Shown here: positions 51,505 to 61,028 of the stretch, piece after piece
Layout: each line of letters begins with the position of its first letter
Numbering within the stretch: the first letter of the stretch is position 1
Assembly (NCBI GenBank): GCA_021825925.1
Contig: JAKAFP010000001.1
Coordinates: forward strand, 248,001 to 312,000
Origin: Chloroflexota bacterium
Lineage (GTDB): Bacteria; Chloroflexota; Anaerolineae; Anaerolineales; Anaerolineaceae
Length of the DNA stretch: 64,000 bases
Reading direction: 5' to 3'
Made by a program: the position numbers and the translations under genes
Notes under the pieces: generated by a model
What the model saw: only the letters and a program-made list of their open reading frames with translations
The model's database searches: none
What the model was told of the DNA's origin: nothing

Positions 51505-52470
51505 TCAGCCAACGCGGTACAACGGTTTTTCACCTTTTAAAACGGCCAGACAATCTTTCATCGCCATCCAACCCATGTTACTGGTGGCGCCATCAGTTTG
51601 TGCCCCCAGGTGGGGGGTGGCGATCACGTTGGGTAATGCCAACAGTGGATTGTTGGGATCGGGCGGTTCAACAATGAAGGCGTCCAAACCAGCACCTTTT
51701 AAGTGTCCGCTTTGGAGTGCTTTCAACAGGGCTTCTTCATTGATCGCTTCCCCGCGGGAGGTGTTGACGAGGTAGGAACCTTTTTTCATTTTGTTCAAAA
51801 AGGTTTCATCCACAATACCGCGCGTTTCAGGCAGCAGGGGTAGATGTAGACTGACGAAATCAGAAGTAGCTATGACTTTATCCATCTCGCATAGCGTAAT
51901 TTGATGGTCAATGGCAAACTGTTTATCGGCAAATGGATCATATGCCAGGATCTTGCAATCGAAACCTGAAAGGCGGCGGGCGAGTTGTTTGCCAATGGCG
52001 CCCAGCCCAAGGATGCCGATGGTTTTGCCTTCCAGACTGACGCCTGAATAACGCGGCCATTTGCCCTGGTGGACTGCATCCACCGCCTCTGGAATCTGCC
52101 TGGCCAGTGCCAGAATCAACCCAAGGGCGAGTTCGGCAACCGATACAGAATTAGCGCCAGGAGTATTGGTGACCACAATGTTTTTGCTTTTTGCGAATTC
52201 GAGGTCTACGTTGTCAAAACCAACGCCGTAGCGCGCGATCACTGTAAGTTTGTCGGCCGTTTTAAGTGCATTGGCATCAATCACATCCAAGCCTGCGATG
52301 TAACCATCAATTCCTGGCAACAATGCTGCTACTTCGGCAGATGTGAGCGGTTTTCCGGTTGGGCTGTAAATGACTTCTCCGACCAGCGCTTCCAACTCTG
52401 TTTTAAGCCGGGGGTCATTTTTACCGTAGGAGGTGGGGGTTACCAGTAATCGGCATTCTTTTAAATTCAT
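51505..52470 (-). CDS. D-2-hydroxyacid dehydrogenase (phosphoglycerate-dehydrogenase-like)
   Basis: 321 residues. NAD motif GILGLGAIGK, catalytic Arg in NTSRGEA, Glu in FIVEPP, and His in TPHLGAQT. No C-terminal ACT domain, so not a regulated SerA. In this operon it may reduce or oxidise a sugar-derived 2-keto/hydroxy acid. AGGAG before the ATG at 52470. Confidence 0.85.
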   Translation of the reverse strand: MNLKECRLLVTPTSYGKNDPRLKTELEALVGEVIYSPTGKPLTSAEVAALLPGIDGYIAGLDVIDANALKTADKLTVIARYGVGFDNVDLEFAKSKNIVVTNTPGANSVSVAELALGLILALARQIPEAVDAVHQGKWPRYSGVSLEGKTIGILGLGAIGKQLARRLSGFDCKILAYDPFADKQFAIDHQITLCEMDKVIATSDFVSLHLPLLPETRGIVDETFLNKMKKGSYLVNTSRGEAINEEALLKALQSGHLKGAGLDAFIVEPPDPNNPLLALPNVIATPHLGAQTDGATSNMGWMAMKDCLAVLKGEKPLYRVG

Positions 52471-52482
52471 ATGAGCTCCTGA

Positions 52483-53055
52483 CTATTTAACCCGCGGGTT
52501 ATCTAGAATCACGGGGCCTTTTTCGCCTTCCATGACCAGCTTGCGGAAGCCTGTCTTTTCAATGGTGCCGTAGTCATGACCGGCGTTTCCGGGGTAAGCA
52601 AAAAAGGTCACCAGGTCTTCTTGCCGTGAAGTGCAGACGGAGCGGTGTGCCCATCTCGGTGGAACATAAAGAACTTTACCGGGTGAAAGGGGTTCAACGG
52701 AAGTTTCGCCTTCGGGTGTTTCCATGACCATGTAGCCTTCACCTTTGAGGGTGTAATAGATCTCAGAAGTTTCGAGGACTGAATGGAAATGGCCTTTGGT
52801 CATGAAGAACTCGTCGCCCACCTTGCCAGGATGTACGATGGAAATACCCATCAAAAGCTCACCTTCGATTTCGGGGCGTTTGATCTCATAAACTTCATAG
52901 ATCAGGCTGTCTTCAGTTTGCAGCATTTTATTGAATGCAGTTTCATCCAGGAATTGACCTTTTAAGGCGGATAAAGTGCGTTTGATATGGTTATCAACTC
53001 GTGAAGGGATTACATGTGGTAACGGAATTGTAAAAGAAAAGGGTAGGTCACTCAT
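52483..53055 (-). CDS. Cupin-type phosphoglucose-isomerase-like protein
   Basis: 190 residues. Single cupin resembling archaeal-type PgiA: TKGHFH with Glu further on (the HxH-x-E metal triad: GHFHSVLETSE), YTLKGEGYM, and the last metal His in PPRWAHRSV. Metal-dependent isomerisation of a hexose-6-phosphate is the family reaction; within this operon another keto/aldose pair is likely. ATG at 53055 with GGAG. Confidence 0.8.
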   Translation of the reverse strand: MSDLPFSFTIPLPHVIPSRVDNHIKRTLSALKGQFLDETAFNKMLQTEDSLIYEVYEIKRPEIEGELLMGISIVHPGKVGDEFFMTKGHFHSVLETSEIYYTLKGEGYMVMETPEGETSVEPLSPGKVLYVPPRWAHRSVCTSRQEDLVTFFAYPGNAGHDYGTIEKTGFRKLVMEGEKGPVILDNPRVK

Positions 53056-53077
53056 TTTTAGGCTCCAGTAAATAGAA

Positions 53078-54040
53078 TTAGTTGATACCGGCAAGACGGC
53101 GGGCAATATTGCCGCCGATCAGTTTAGTGATATCTGAGTCGGAGATTCCGCGTTTGCGAAGGTTGTTCTTGATCTCAACCGGCAGACCGAAGAGGCCGGG
53201 ACCTCCACCGATGTGATGGTACAAATCGGATTCAGCCATGTCTGTGGCGAGGGCGATGCTGCCAGCGAGGTCGTTTTGCACCATATGATCAATTAATGGC
53301 CAAAGGTGTTTCTCAGGTTCATATTTTGGACGATAGAAGGTGTCGTATTCAAGCAAAACGCCCAATCGGGCAAGTTCTTTATGCAATCCGTAATCAGGTC
53401 GTTTATCCATATGGCAGAAGACGATCTGGTTCGGTGAGACCCCATAGTCGGTGAAATAAAGGCATGCTTTTTCAGCCAATGCGCCTTTTTCAGTGTGGAT
53501 TTCCATCAGGCAGCCCGTCTTCTTTGCTGCCAGTGCGGCGCCTTCAAGGGCGGCTTGTGGGCAATCTCCCCAGGAGGGTTCAAGTGCAATTTTTATAAAA
53601 CCAGCCTTGATCGGCTTTTCCATTTCGAGGGTTTCGTACATTCCGGTTTCAAGCTCGGTGCATAGAAAATCACTTACCTTTTGTGCACGTTTTCCAAACA
53701 GCCAGTGCTGGGGTGGATAATACTTCTGCCGGTGAAAACCGGTGCAGGCGATCACATTGACACCGCTTTTTTGTGAAAGCTCCAGTAATTTAATGCTGTT
53801 CCGGCCGCAGCCTTCGGGCTGACAATCCAAAAGGGATTGACCACCTGCTTTCTTGAACTCAACCAGCTCCAGCTCGATTTCATGGAACTGATCGAGTATG
53901 GGGCAGTTGGGCTCCACCCCCGGCACAGGGTCAATCCATATGTGATTATGGCAATCAGTGATGCCAAGATCTTCATAAGAGATTGGACCCTGCACGGTAT
54001 TGACGGGGTGTGGAAAGGAGAAAGAAGAGAGATTTGACAT
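53078..54040 (-). CDS. Phosphotriesterase-family metal hydrolase (lactonase candidate)
   Basis: 320 residues, binuclear metal TIM barrel. Metal ligands: His-x-His in DCHNHIW, the bridging carboxylated Lys in FIKIALEPS, His in MEIHTEKG, His in FCHMDKRP and Asp in LATDMAES. Many members are lactonases. Between sugar dehydrogenases, hydrolysis of a sugar lactone made by the Gfo/Idh enzyme is the most economical role. ATG at 54040, one base from the preceding stop codon (tightly coupled). Confidence 0.82.
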   Translation of the reverse strand: MSNLSSFSFPHPVNTVQGPISYEDLGITDCHNHIWIDPVPGVEPNCPILDQFHEIELELVEFKKAGGQSLLDCQPEGCGRNSIKLLELSQKSGVNVIACTGFHRQKYYPPQHWLFGKRAQKVSDFLCTELETGMYETLEMEKPIKAGFIKIALEPSWGDCPQAALEGAALAAKKTGCLMEIHTEKGALAEKACLYFTDYGVSPNQIVFCHMDKRPDYGLHKELARLGVLLEYDTFYRPKYEPEKHLWPLIDHMVQNDLAGSIALATDMAESDLYHHIGGGPGLFGLPVEIKNNLRKRGISDSDITKLIGGNIARRLAGIN

Positions 54041-54041
54041 A

Positions 54042-55085
54042 TTAGGGTTCCAGCACAATTTTTAGAGATTTCCTGTCTTCAGCAGCGGCAAAGGCTTGCA
54101 CTGCCTGGCTTAATGGAAATCTTTGGCTGACAACATCTGACAGGTCAACCAATCCGCTGTTGACAATTTGTGCAACCTGCCAACAATCAGCAGTGCTGCA
54201 TGCTGTTGTAGCCGTGATCACCAACTCTTTATAATGAACGAGGTTTGAATCAAAGTTGATGGTGGGTCTGTCTTTGGGCAAACCGCCAAAGTAGTTGATG
54301 CGTCCGCTGATGGCTGCCAGGTCGAGGGCTGCTTCCTGGGCGGCGTGAACCGGTGCGGCTACGATGATGACATCTGCGCCGCGGCTGTTGCTTTCTTCGA
54401 GCAGCGCTTTTTTAAGATCATCGGTAGTTGGATTGATCACTTTGTCTGCTCCCATGCGTTTTGCCTGTTCGGCACGATCTGCAATGGGTTCGCTAACGAT
54501 CACTTTACCGGCACCGCGTGCTTTGGCCAGTTTGATGTGCATTACACCGATGGGGCCGGCTCCGATGATGAGCACGACTTCACCGGGTTGGATGTGCAGG
54601 GCATTTTGTCCCCGCAGCACACAGGCAAAGGGTTCCATTAATGCCGCAACCGCCGGGTCAACCGTGAAGCTGATGGGAATAATATTGCCTTGGCGGACTG
54701 AATTGGCTGGGATGCGAACATAATCTGCAAAACCGCCGTCTGATGTGACACCAATAGCATCGTACTGCGAACAAAGGTTGTTGTTGCCTGTGATGCACTG
54801 CTGGCAGTGTCCGCAGCCGGTATTGGGGGCGCAAAAAACTCTTTGCCCCACCTGATATCCTTCAACGTTACTTCCAAGTTCAACAATTGTGCCTACCACT
54901 TCATGACCCGGAATACGAACCGTTCCTTCCGGATACATACGATGATTGCCATGGTAGATACGTAAATCTGTTCCACATATACTGGCGCTGATGACTTTAA
55001 CCAACATTTCACCTGGACCAATCTTTGGCAGGTCCACTTGCTCAACCCGAAGATCGTTGGGACCATGATAAACTGCAGCTAACAT
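54042..55085 (-). CDS. Zinc-dependent sugar/polyol dehydrogenase, MDR family
   Basis: 347 residues. Catalytic zinc CGTDLRIYHG and PGHEVVG, structural zinc CGHCQQCITGNNNLC, Rossmann IIGAGPIGVMH. More distant from the module A/B pair, which lack the His after CGxD; this one is a normal sorbitol-dehydrogenase-like enzyme. Confidence 0.88.
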   Translation of the reverse strand: MLAAVYHGPNDLRVEQVDLPKIGPGEMLVKVISASICGTDLRIYHGNHRMYPEGTVRIPGHEVVGTIVELGSNVEGYQVGQRVFCAPNTGCGHCQQCITGNNNLCSQYDAIGVTSDGGFADYVRIPANSVRQGNIIPISFTVDPAVAALMEPFACVLRGQNALHIQPGEVVLIIGAGPIGVMHIKLAKARGAGKVIVSEPIADRAEQAKRMGADKVINPTTDDLKKALLEESNSRGADVIIVAAPVHAAQEAALDLAAISGRINYFGGLPKDRPTINFDSNLVHYKELVITATTACSTADCWQVAQIVNSGLVDLSDVVSQRFPLSQAVQAFAAAEDRKSLKIVLEP

Positions 55086-55108
55086 ACTTCCTCCAGAACG
55101 AACAACAA

Positions 55109-56143
55109 TTATCCGGTTATTTCTTTGAGTAAAACTGGCCGTTCTTCAAGGAACGATTTTGTGCCGGCAAGAACACCGGCTACTGCCCAGCGTCCATCCA
55201 CGCCGCCTGCTTTTGGGGTGGTTTCAGTCTGAATGCAGGTTACAAAATGTTCAAGCTCATTAATATAAGCCCAAGCGAATCTCTCAGGCCATGTGCGTTG
55301 AATGGGGGTGATCAAGCCTTGATCGCGATTGGTGCAAACCACAATGGACTGACCTTTTAGTTCACCGATTTGCATGATACCTTTATCGCCGACGATCTCA
55401 ACCCTGGCGTCGTATCCGTATCCGCAGGGACAAATACCTGAGATCAATCCCAGACCGCCGCTCTCGAATTTGATGTTCACCAGAACGTTATCGTAAAAGT
55501 GGGGTGTGTCCACATTATTGGCGGCACCTTTGAAATTTGCTACTTCGGTATACACTCTTTGATAATTTGAGCCCATGAACCAGCGGACGGTATCCCAGTC
55601 ATGGCTATTTACTTCGGCTAACATACCGTTCGATGTTTTTAGATCGCGCGCCCAGGGGGGAGGAAGGCCGGGTCCATGCGTGTTGGATTTCACCATCATG
55701 GGTGTGCCGATCTCTCCAGCTTCAATACGCTGAGCTGCGGCCATGAACTCGGGATCAAAACGACGCATAAATCCAAGTTGAAGAAGGACCTTGTTCTTCT
55801 CGACCACTTTGTTGATCTCATCGCATTCTTCAAGGTTCAAAGCCATCGGTTTTTCAAGAAAAACGTGTTTCTTGTGGTTTGCCGCAAGTTGAGTAAGCAG
55901 TAAATGTGTGGGGGTGGGGGTGGTGATGATCACTGCATCGAAATCGGCTTTTTCAAGGGCCATTTCGAGGGTGTCAAATTGTTTTTCAATTCCGAAGTCT
56001 TTAGCGGTCTCACTACGAACTTCCGACATCGGGTCCACAAGCGCCACAATTTTGGCGGCTGCGATATGACGGGTGAGGGCACGGGAGTGGTTTTTTCCAA
56101 CCCGACCTGCGCCGATCATACAAATTCGTACCTGTTGTTTCAT
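55109..56143 (-). CDS. Gfo/Idh/MocA oxidoreductase (inositol-2-dehydrogenase-like)
   Basis: 344 residues, the length of IolG-type enzymes. MIGAGRVGKNH nucleotide motif, FLEKPMAL with catalytic Lys, and the Asp/His pair in VNSHDWDTVRW. Could oxidise inositol, a ring sugar at C1 or C3, or a related compound; the neighbours favour lactone formation followed by hydrolysis. Confidence 0.85.
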   Translation of the reverse strand: MKQQVRICMIGAGRVGKNHSRALTRHIAAAKIVALVDPMSEVRSETAKDFGIEKQFDTLEMALEKADFDAVIITTPTPTHLLLTQLAANHKKHVFLEKPMALNLEECDEINKVVEKNKVLLQLGFMRRFDPEFMAAAQRIEAGEIGTPMMVKSNTHGPGLPPPWARDLKTSNGMLAEVNSHDWDTVRWFMGSNYQRVYTEVANFKGAANNVDTPHFYDNVLVNIKFESGGLGLISGICPCGYGYDARVEIVGDKGIMQIGELKGQSIVVCTNRDQGLITPIQRTWPERFAWAYINELEHFVTCIQTETTPKAGGVDGRWAVAGVLAGTKSFLEERPVLLKEITG

Positions 56144-56161
56144 GATGTGCTCCTAAATGAA

Positions 56162-57700
56162 TTAATTATTTGAAAAGAAATGGGAGAGTGTGCTTTCCAT
56201 TTCAATGTATCTATTGATTAGTGGTTGATATTTGGAATGATTGGCTGGAGAAGGTAGTAGAGCGTTTCCACTTAAAATGGCTGTTTTTTCTGCGTGATTG
56301 GCCAAATTGTCAATCAGCCCGACTGCCTTGCCCGCGATCATGGCTGCGCCCCAGGCTCCAAATTCGTTGCCCATTAACCTTTGATAAGGAACGTTCAACA
56401 CGTCGGCTTTGATCTGGTTCCAAACCTGACTGCGGGCTCCGCCACCAACTGCTCTGGCTTCGGATAGTTTCAACCCGGGCAGGTTATTTTTGAGAATGCT
56501 TAAATACCAGGCATATTCAAAGGCAATGCTTTCGAGTATGGCTTTGGCGAAATGGGCTTGCTTATGTGACCAGGATACTCCAATCCATGCACCGCGCATA
56601 TCTGAGTTGGAGGGACAGATGCGGCCCCCCAGGTGCGGAGAGAAGAAAAGTCCTTCAGCCCCGGGTGGTATGTTTTCAGCCATTTTGATGATCTCGGCAT
56701 AAAGATCATCGTCTTCCAATTTTTGGGTTTTGCCTTTGATGGTATTGAAAAAATTATCTCTAAACCATCTCAATGCAATTCCGCCGCCGCCGATATAGGC
56801 GAGAGGGTTCCACAACCCTGGGATGACTGAACGCATGGTCAACAGAGCCCTGTTTGTTGTGTCTGCCACATATTTATCCGTGCAGCCAGCCAGAACTGCG
56901 GCAGTGCCGGCAACATCAAAAAGCATTCCAGATCGCACAATTCCTGCGCCAAGGGCATTGGCTGCCGTATCGCCCGCACCGGCGGCGATGATGGTTCCAG
57001 GGGCCAACCCAAAATCTGCAGCGCTTTTCTGGTTCACTTCGCCGACCACGTCACACGGGTCCACGATGCGGGGTAATTTGGTTGCGTCCAAACCGAATTG
57101 ATCACATAGTTCTTGAGACCAGCACCCTTTTTGGCCATCCGAGAACCCTGAAAAATGGAGGTAAGTATGGTCAATAAAGGCCTGCCCTGCTGAGAGTCCT
57201 GCGATTCGCCCGGCAACATAAGTACCTGGCATAACGAATTTCGCCGTTTTCTTGTAGATTTCCGGTTGTTCGTTTTTCCACCACAGCATTTTTGGGCCGT
57301 GGTCGCAGGTGGGAGGGCAACCAGTGAGTGAAGTCACACGGTCGCCAGCTCTTTCATTCATATGTTCGATGTAAGGCTGGCAGCGCATATCCAACCATGA
57401 GTCGAAGCGGGCAACTGGTTTGAAATCTTCGCCAATTAATCCCACCCCTGCCATTTGGGAGTCAAAAGCAATGGCTGCTATTTCCTTATTATCCACGCCG
57501 CTTATGCTGATACATTTCTTTACTGTTTCAGCAGCCGTAATATAGAAATCTTCATTCTCTTGTTCGACAATTCCAGGTTTTGGATGATACAAAGGGACTT
57601 CAATGGTAGCCTCGGAAACCAGCTTGCCGTCGGTTTGATATAATGCCGCTTTTGTGCCGCTCGTTCCAAGGTCTACACCAATTAGGTATTTTTTTGCCAT
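56162..57700 (-). CDS. FGGY-family kinase (xylulokinase-like)
   Basis: 512 residues. GVDLGTSGTKAALY, FDSWLDMRC, GAGDTAANALGAG and AVGGGARSQVW. This third FGGY kinase belongs to the xylulokinase branch, unlike the module A/B pair. Directly downstream of gntR (36 bp), so it is the first structural gene of the minus-strand run. Confidence 0.88.
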   Translation of the reverse strand: MAKKYLIGVDLGTSGTKAALYQTDGKLVSEATIEVPLYHPKPGIVEQENEDFYITAAETVKKCISISGVDNKEIAAIAFDSQMAGVGLIGEDFKPVARFDSWLDMRCQPYIEHMNERAGDRVTSLTGCPPTCDHGPKMLWWKNEQPEIYKKTAKFVMPGTYVAGRIAGLSAGQAFIDHTYLHFSGFSDGQKGCWSQELCDQFGLDATKLPRIVDPCDVVGEVNQKSAADFGLAPGTIIAAGAGDTAANALGAGIVRSGMLFDVAGTAAVLAGCTDKYVADTTNRALLTMRSVIPGLWNPLAYIGGGGIALRWFRDNFFNTIKGKTQKLEDDDLYAEIIKMAENIPPGAEGLFFSPHLGGRICPSNSDMRGAWIGVSWSHKQAHFAKAILESIAFEYAWYLSILKNNLPGLKLSEARAVGGGARSQVWNQIKADVLNVPYQRLMGNEFGAWGAAMIAGKAVGLIDNLANHAEKTAILSGNALLPSPANHSKYQPLINRYIEMESTLSHFFSNN

Positions 57701-57736
57701 TTGTATCTCCGTAAGTCTCTCTTAGATTGAATTATG

Positions 57737-58537
57737 TTAAGATTTCGGCAACCCAGAGAAACTTGGAGCGACTTCAACCGTCTTGGAGTCTGTTTCGTGC
57801 AGGCGAAGGAGCTCTACTTCAAATCTTGAGCGGTCACCTCGGTGAAGCGCGTGATAATACTCCACCGGTTGACCGTTTTCAGAGAAACTGATGCTATCGA
57901 GCATCATCAATGGCGCGCCTTTTTCAATATCCAACAGATCCGCTTCTTCTTCATTGGCTGCCACGGCCTCAATGTATCGTTTTCCTTTGGCGATAAAGAC
58001 GTTACATTCTTTTTCGAGGAATTCATACAGGGAACGGTTCGAGAGATCCAGTGTGGCAAGGGGAGGACAAAGGTCAAATGGGATGTAGGAGGTGACCAAC
58101 TGAATGGGTTGATCGTTGATGAAGCGCAAGCGGCGGATGTCAATGATCTTTGTGCCGGGGGCGATATTTAAAAACTGCGCAATCTTTTCTGAGCATGGAA
58201 CGGTTCTTTGGTGCAAGACCTTGGTGACGGGTTTCAAACCTCTTTCGACCATGTCTTGATAAAAACCGGTTAATTTTGCGATCAAGCTTTCATTGATTTT
58301 GGGCAAGGCGATGAACGTGCCCTTGCCTTTACGTCTGGTGATTACGCCTTCAAGCTCCAACTCCTTGAGGGATTGGCGTACTACTGTCCGGCTGATTTTG
58401 AACAATTCGCATAAATCCTGTTCACCTGGTATTTGGTCACCCGGAAGCCAGATTTTTTGTTTAACTTTGTCCTTGAGAATATCCATCAACTGGATATAGT
58501 AAGGTATATGACTTTCAAAGTTGATCGTATCACTCAT
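57737..58537 (-). CDS. GntR/HutC-family repressor with UTRA domain
   Basis: 266 residues. N-terminal winged helix (about 8-72: LPGDQIPGEQDLCELFKISR, RKGKGTF) and UTRA ligand-binding domain (about 95-250). HutC-type regulators usually repress and are released by a sugar phosphate or similar metabolite. Start ATG at 58537; earlier in-frame ATGs at 58552, 58546 and 58588 exist, and the last lies beyond the operator. A perfect promoter and a palindromic operator precede it, so it is autoregulated. Confidence 0.9.
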   Translation of the reverse strand: MSDTINFESHIPYYIQLMDILKDKVKQKIWLPGDQIPGEQDLCELFKISRTVVRQSLKELELEGVITRRKGKGTFIALPKINESLIAKLTGFYQDMVERGLKPVTKVLHQRTVPCSEKIAQFLNIAPGTKIIDIRRLRFINDQPIQLVTSYIPFDLCPPLATLDLSNRSLYEFLEKECNVFIAKGKRYIEAVAANEEEADLLDIEKGAPLMMLDSISFSENGQPVEYYHALHRGDRSRFEVELLRLHETDSKTVEVAPSFSGLPKS

Positions 58538-58562
58538 TTTTCCCATCCCCATTTCGAATTTT

Positions 58563-58584
58563 GTTGTAATCCTGTTATTACAAC
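58563..58584. promoter_or_regulatory. GntR operator at the gntR promoter
   Basis: GTTGTAAT-cctgtt-ATTACAAC, perfect 8-bp arms. It starts two bases after the -10 box of gntR and covers the transcription start. Inner sequence GTAATCCTGTTATTACA is the reference for sites at 58739 and 62490. Confidence 0.8.
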
Positions 58585-58586
58585 CC

Positions 58587-58615
58587 ATTATAGGAATTTA
58601 CTGCAATCATGTCAA
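58587..58615 (-). promoter_or_regulatory. Consensus promoter of the gntR operon
   Basis: On the minus strand TTGACA (58615-58610), 17-bp spacer, TATAAT (58592-58587). Both hexamers are perfect; this would drive gntR and the genes to 43664. Confidence 0.85.
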
Positions 58616-58706
58616 TAGAAAAAACTTAAAATAATAGAAGGTTGGTAAAAATGGTGACATGAAGATTAAAAATTTTGACCATTTGTACTTTTTAAAGTGA
58701 AATATC

Positions 58707-58735
58707 TTGAAATCTCAAAAACCCATGGTTATAAT
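58707..58735 (+). promoter_or_regulatory. Promoter of the 58.9-62.4 kb operon
   Basis: TTGAAA (58707-58712), 17-bp spacer, TATAAT (58730-58735), with the start expected near 58742. Confidence 0.75.
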
Positions 58736-58738
58736 AAT

Positions 58739-58755
58739 GTTATCCTGTAATGACA
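58739..58755. promoter_or_regulatory. GntR operator at the 58.9 kb operon
   Basis: GTTATCCTGTAATGACA matches the gntR site at 13 of 17 positions and includes the palindrome CCTGT-AATG-ACAGG. It begins three bases after the -10 box, the same geometry as at gntR. Confidence 0.65.
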
Positions 58756-58859
58756 GGTGAGCGATTTTGTGATAAAAAGGGTTTACCAAGATATTTCCTT
58801 ATTTCTCAACGTCTCAAGAAACATGCTACTTTAAAATCCAAAAATCCAGGAGGAATGAA

Positions 58860-59720
58860 ATGAAAGTTGGAATTGACAGTTATTGCTACCACCGTTTTTT
58901 CGGCGAAGTCTATCCTGATCAAAAAGCGCCGGCCAAGAACATGACCATGCAAGATTTTCTTGTTAGGGCCAAAGAATTGAAAGTGGATGGTGTCTCACTG
59001 GAATCCTGTTTCTTCCCTTCCACGGATTTGGGTTGGTTCAAAGAACTTAAAGCGCAACTGGATGATTACAAATTTGATCGCGTCTATGCCTGGGGACATC
59101 CCGATGGGTTGGAACGAGGCCAGAACTGGACGGCTTACGAAGAAATGGTCACCATGATTCCGTATGCCAGGGCGATCGGTGCGGATGTCATGCGCGTGGT
59201 TGGTAGCAGCCTCATGTTCCGTCATGAACCGCATCAACCCCAGATCAAAGCATTGGTAAAAATGTTTAAGAAGGCAGTCAAGGTTGCCAAAGATAATGGC
59301 GTCAAATTGGCGGTTGAAAACCACATTGACTTTACCTCCGATGAAATTTTGCAGCTTTTGACCGAAGTCAACTCAGATCACTTCGGATTGAATTTTGACA
59401 CAGGAAATTTCCTCCGTTTGCTGGATGATCCCATTGCCGGCATGGAAAAACTTGCCCCTTACGTTTTGGCCACCCATGTCAAAGACCTGATGCCTGACAA
59501 GAACGCCCGCCCCACCGACTGGCATTTCTTCGCCGGTGTTCCCGTGGGAAAAGGCCTTATCAACAATCAAGCACTGGCTGAACTGCTTCATAAGGCCAAC
59601 TTCAAAGGATTCCTCGCTGTGGAAATTGACCATCCTCACACCGATTGGACTGAGAAAGAAGACGAAGCAGTTGCCCTCAGTATCAAGGAATTGAAAAAGA
59701 TAACCGCAGCGTTGAAATAG
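58860..59720 (+). CDS. Sugar-phosphate isomerase/epimerase-like TIM barrel
   Basis: 286 residues. Probable metal ligands: Glu in SLESCFF, Glu/His in AVENHIDF, Asp in NFDTGNF, His in THVKDLMP, and Glu in VEIDHPH. Xylose-isomerase-like barrel; D-tagatose/psicose epimerase-type reactions are common for such a set. AGGAGG site. First gene of an operon with a Gfo/Idh dehydrogenase and a fucose-isomerase-fold protein, divergent from gntR and under its operator. Confidence 0.82.
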   Translation: MKVGIDSYCYHRFFGEVYPDQKAPAKNMTMQDFLVRAKELKVDGVSLESCFFPSTDLGWFKELKAQLDDYKFDRVYAWGHPDGLERGQNWTAYEEMVTMIPYARAIGADVMRVVGSSLMFRHEPHQPQIKALVKMFKKAVKVAKDNGVKLAVENHIDFTSDEILQLLTEVNSDHFGLNFDTGNFLRLLDDPIAGMEKLAPYVLATHVKDLMPDKNARPTDWHFFAGVPVGKGLINNQALAELLHKANFKGFLAVEIDHPHTDWTEKEDEAVALSIKELKKITAALK

Positions 59721-59764
59721 TTAACAAGTGAACCAGAAATCTGGATTGAAAAGGAGAGGATTCC

Positions 59765-60928
59765 TTGAAAAAGGTTAATGTTGCAATCATCGGGACAAAG
59801 TTCATGGGCAAGGCCCACAGCAATGCCTGGTCCCAGGCACCAAAGTTCTTTAATCTTGGGTTAACCCCGGTTTTAAAAGTTGCCTGCGGGCAGGATGTTG
59901 AAGCCACCGCTGACTTTGCAAAAAATTGGGGATGGGAAGAATCGGTTGGCGATTGGAAAAAAGTGGTTGAGCGCAAAGACATTGATATCATTGATGTTTG
60001 CACCCCCACCTATTTGCATCGAGATATTGTGTTGGCTGCTGCAAAGAACGGCAAACACATCTTTTGTGAAAAACCACTGGCATTGAATTTCACCGAAGCC
60101 AAAGAAATGTACGAGGCGGCAGAAAAAGCCGGCGTTTTACACTATGTCAATCATAATTATCGTCGCACACCTGCCATTGCCTTTGCAAAGAAATTGATTG
60201 ATGAAGGCAAAATCGGTCAGATCTTTCACTGGCGCGGCACCTATCTGCAAGATTGGATCACTGATCCCAACTTCCCTTTGACATGGCATCTGCAAAAGCA
60301 GTTCGCAGGAGCCGGTCCGCATTATGATTTGAATTCTCACAGTGTTGACCTGGCCCGCTACCTGGTGGGTGAAGTGAAATCCGTTTCTGCCATGCTCAAG
60401 ACATTCGTGACCGAAAGGCCTTTGCCTGGAAAGGATGCCGGAACCTTTAAATCAGGGACGGGAGCGGCTGAAAAAGGCAAGGTTACCGTTGATGATGCCG
60501 CCTTTATGGTCGCAGAATTTGAAAATGGGGCCTTGGGTGCTTTCGAAGCCAGCAGGTTTGCCAGCGGCCGCAAGAATTTCAATTACTTTGAGATCTACGG
60601 CAGCAAGGGCAGCCTGGCTTTTGACCTTGAAAGAATGAATGAACTTCAGTACCTTAACCTTGAGGATCCGGCGGATGAACAAGGGTTCAGAACGATCCTG
60701 GTCACAAACTCTACTCATCCCTATGTGGGAGCCTGGTGGCCGCCTGGACATATCATTGGTTATGAACATGAGTTCACCCATGCAGTGGTTGATTTTCTGA
60801 CGGCCATTGAAAAGGGAACCAAGATTACCCCGAGTCTGCTGGACGGCATGCGCGATATGCAGGTGCTTGAAGCCGCCATCGTCTCATCAGATACTGGCCG
60901 CAGAGTAAATGTAGCTGATATAAAGTAA
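59765..60928 (+). CDS. Gfo/Idh/MocA-family oxidoreductase
   Basis: 387 residues, TTG start with AAAAGGAGAGG upstream. IIGTKFMGKAH at the nucleotide site, CEKPLALN (catalytic Lys), and DLNSHSVDLARYLVG (Asp/His). The insertion with ERPLPGKDAG is typical of the larger glucose-fructose-oxidoreductase-like members. Similar to the enzyme at 42439-43599. Confidence 0.87.
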   Translation: MKKVNVAIIGTKFMGKAHSNAWSQAPKFFNLGLTPVLKVACGQDVEATADFAKNWGWEESVGDWKKVVERKDIDIIDVCTPTYLHRDIVLAAAKNGKHIFCEKPLALNFTEAKEMYEAAEKAGVLHYVNHNYRRTPAIAFAKKLIDEGKIGQIFHWRGTYLQDWITDPNFPLTWHLQKQFAGAGPHYDLNSHSVDLARYLVGEVKSVSAMLKTFVTERPLPGKDAGTFKSGTGAAEKGKVTVDDAAFMVAEFENGALGAFEASRFASGRKNFNYFEIYGSKGSLAFDLERMNELQYLNLEDPADEQGFRTILVTNSTHPYVGAWWPPGHIIGYEHEFTHAVVDFLTAIEKGTKITPSLLDGMRDMQVLEAAIVSSDTGRRVNVADIK

Positions 60929-60951
60929 AGGCTCGTTTGTAATAAGTTTTT

Positions 60952-60979
60952 GGAGGGATGGGATTATTCTTGTCCCTCC
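60952..60979 (+). other. Intercistronic hairpin before the isomerase gene
   Basis: GGAGGGA (60952-60958) and TCCCTCC (60973-60979) form a 7-bp stem with AT-rich sequence after it but no U-run. It may reduce expression of the downstream gene or protect the upstream message. Confidence 0.4.
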
Positions 60980-61028
60980 TGCAATTATTTATTATTTATA
61001 AAAGACATCAAAATCAGGAGATGACCCA

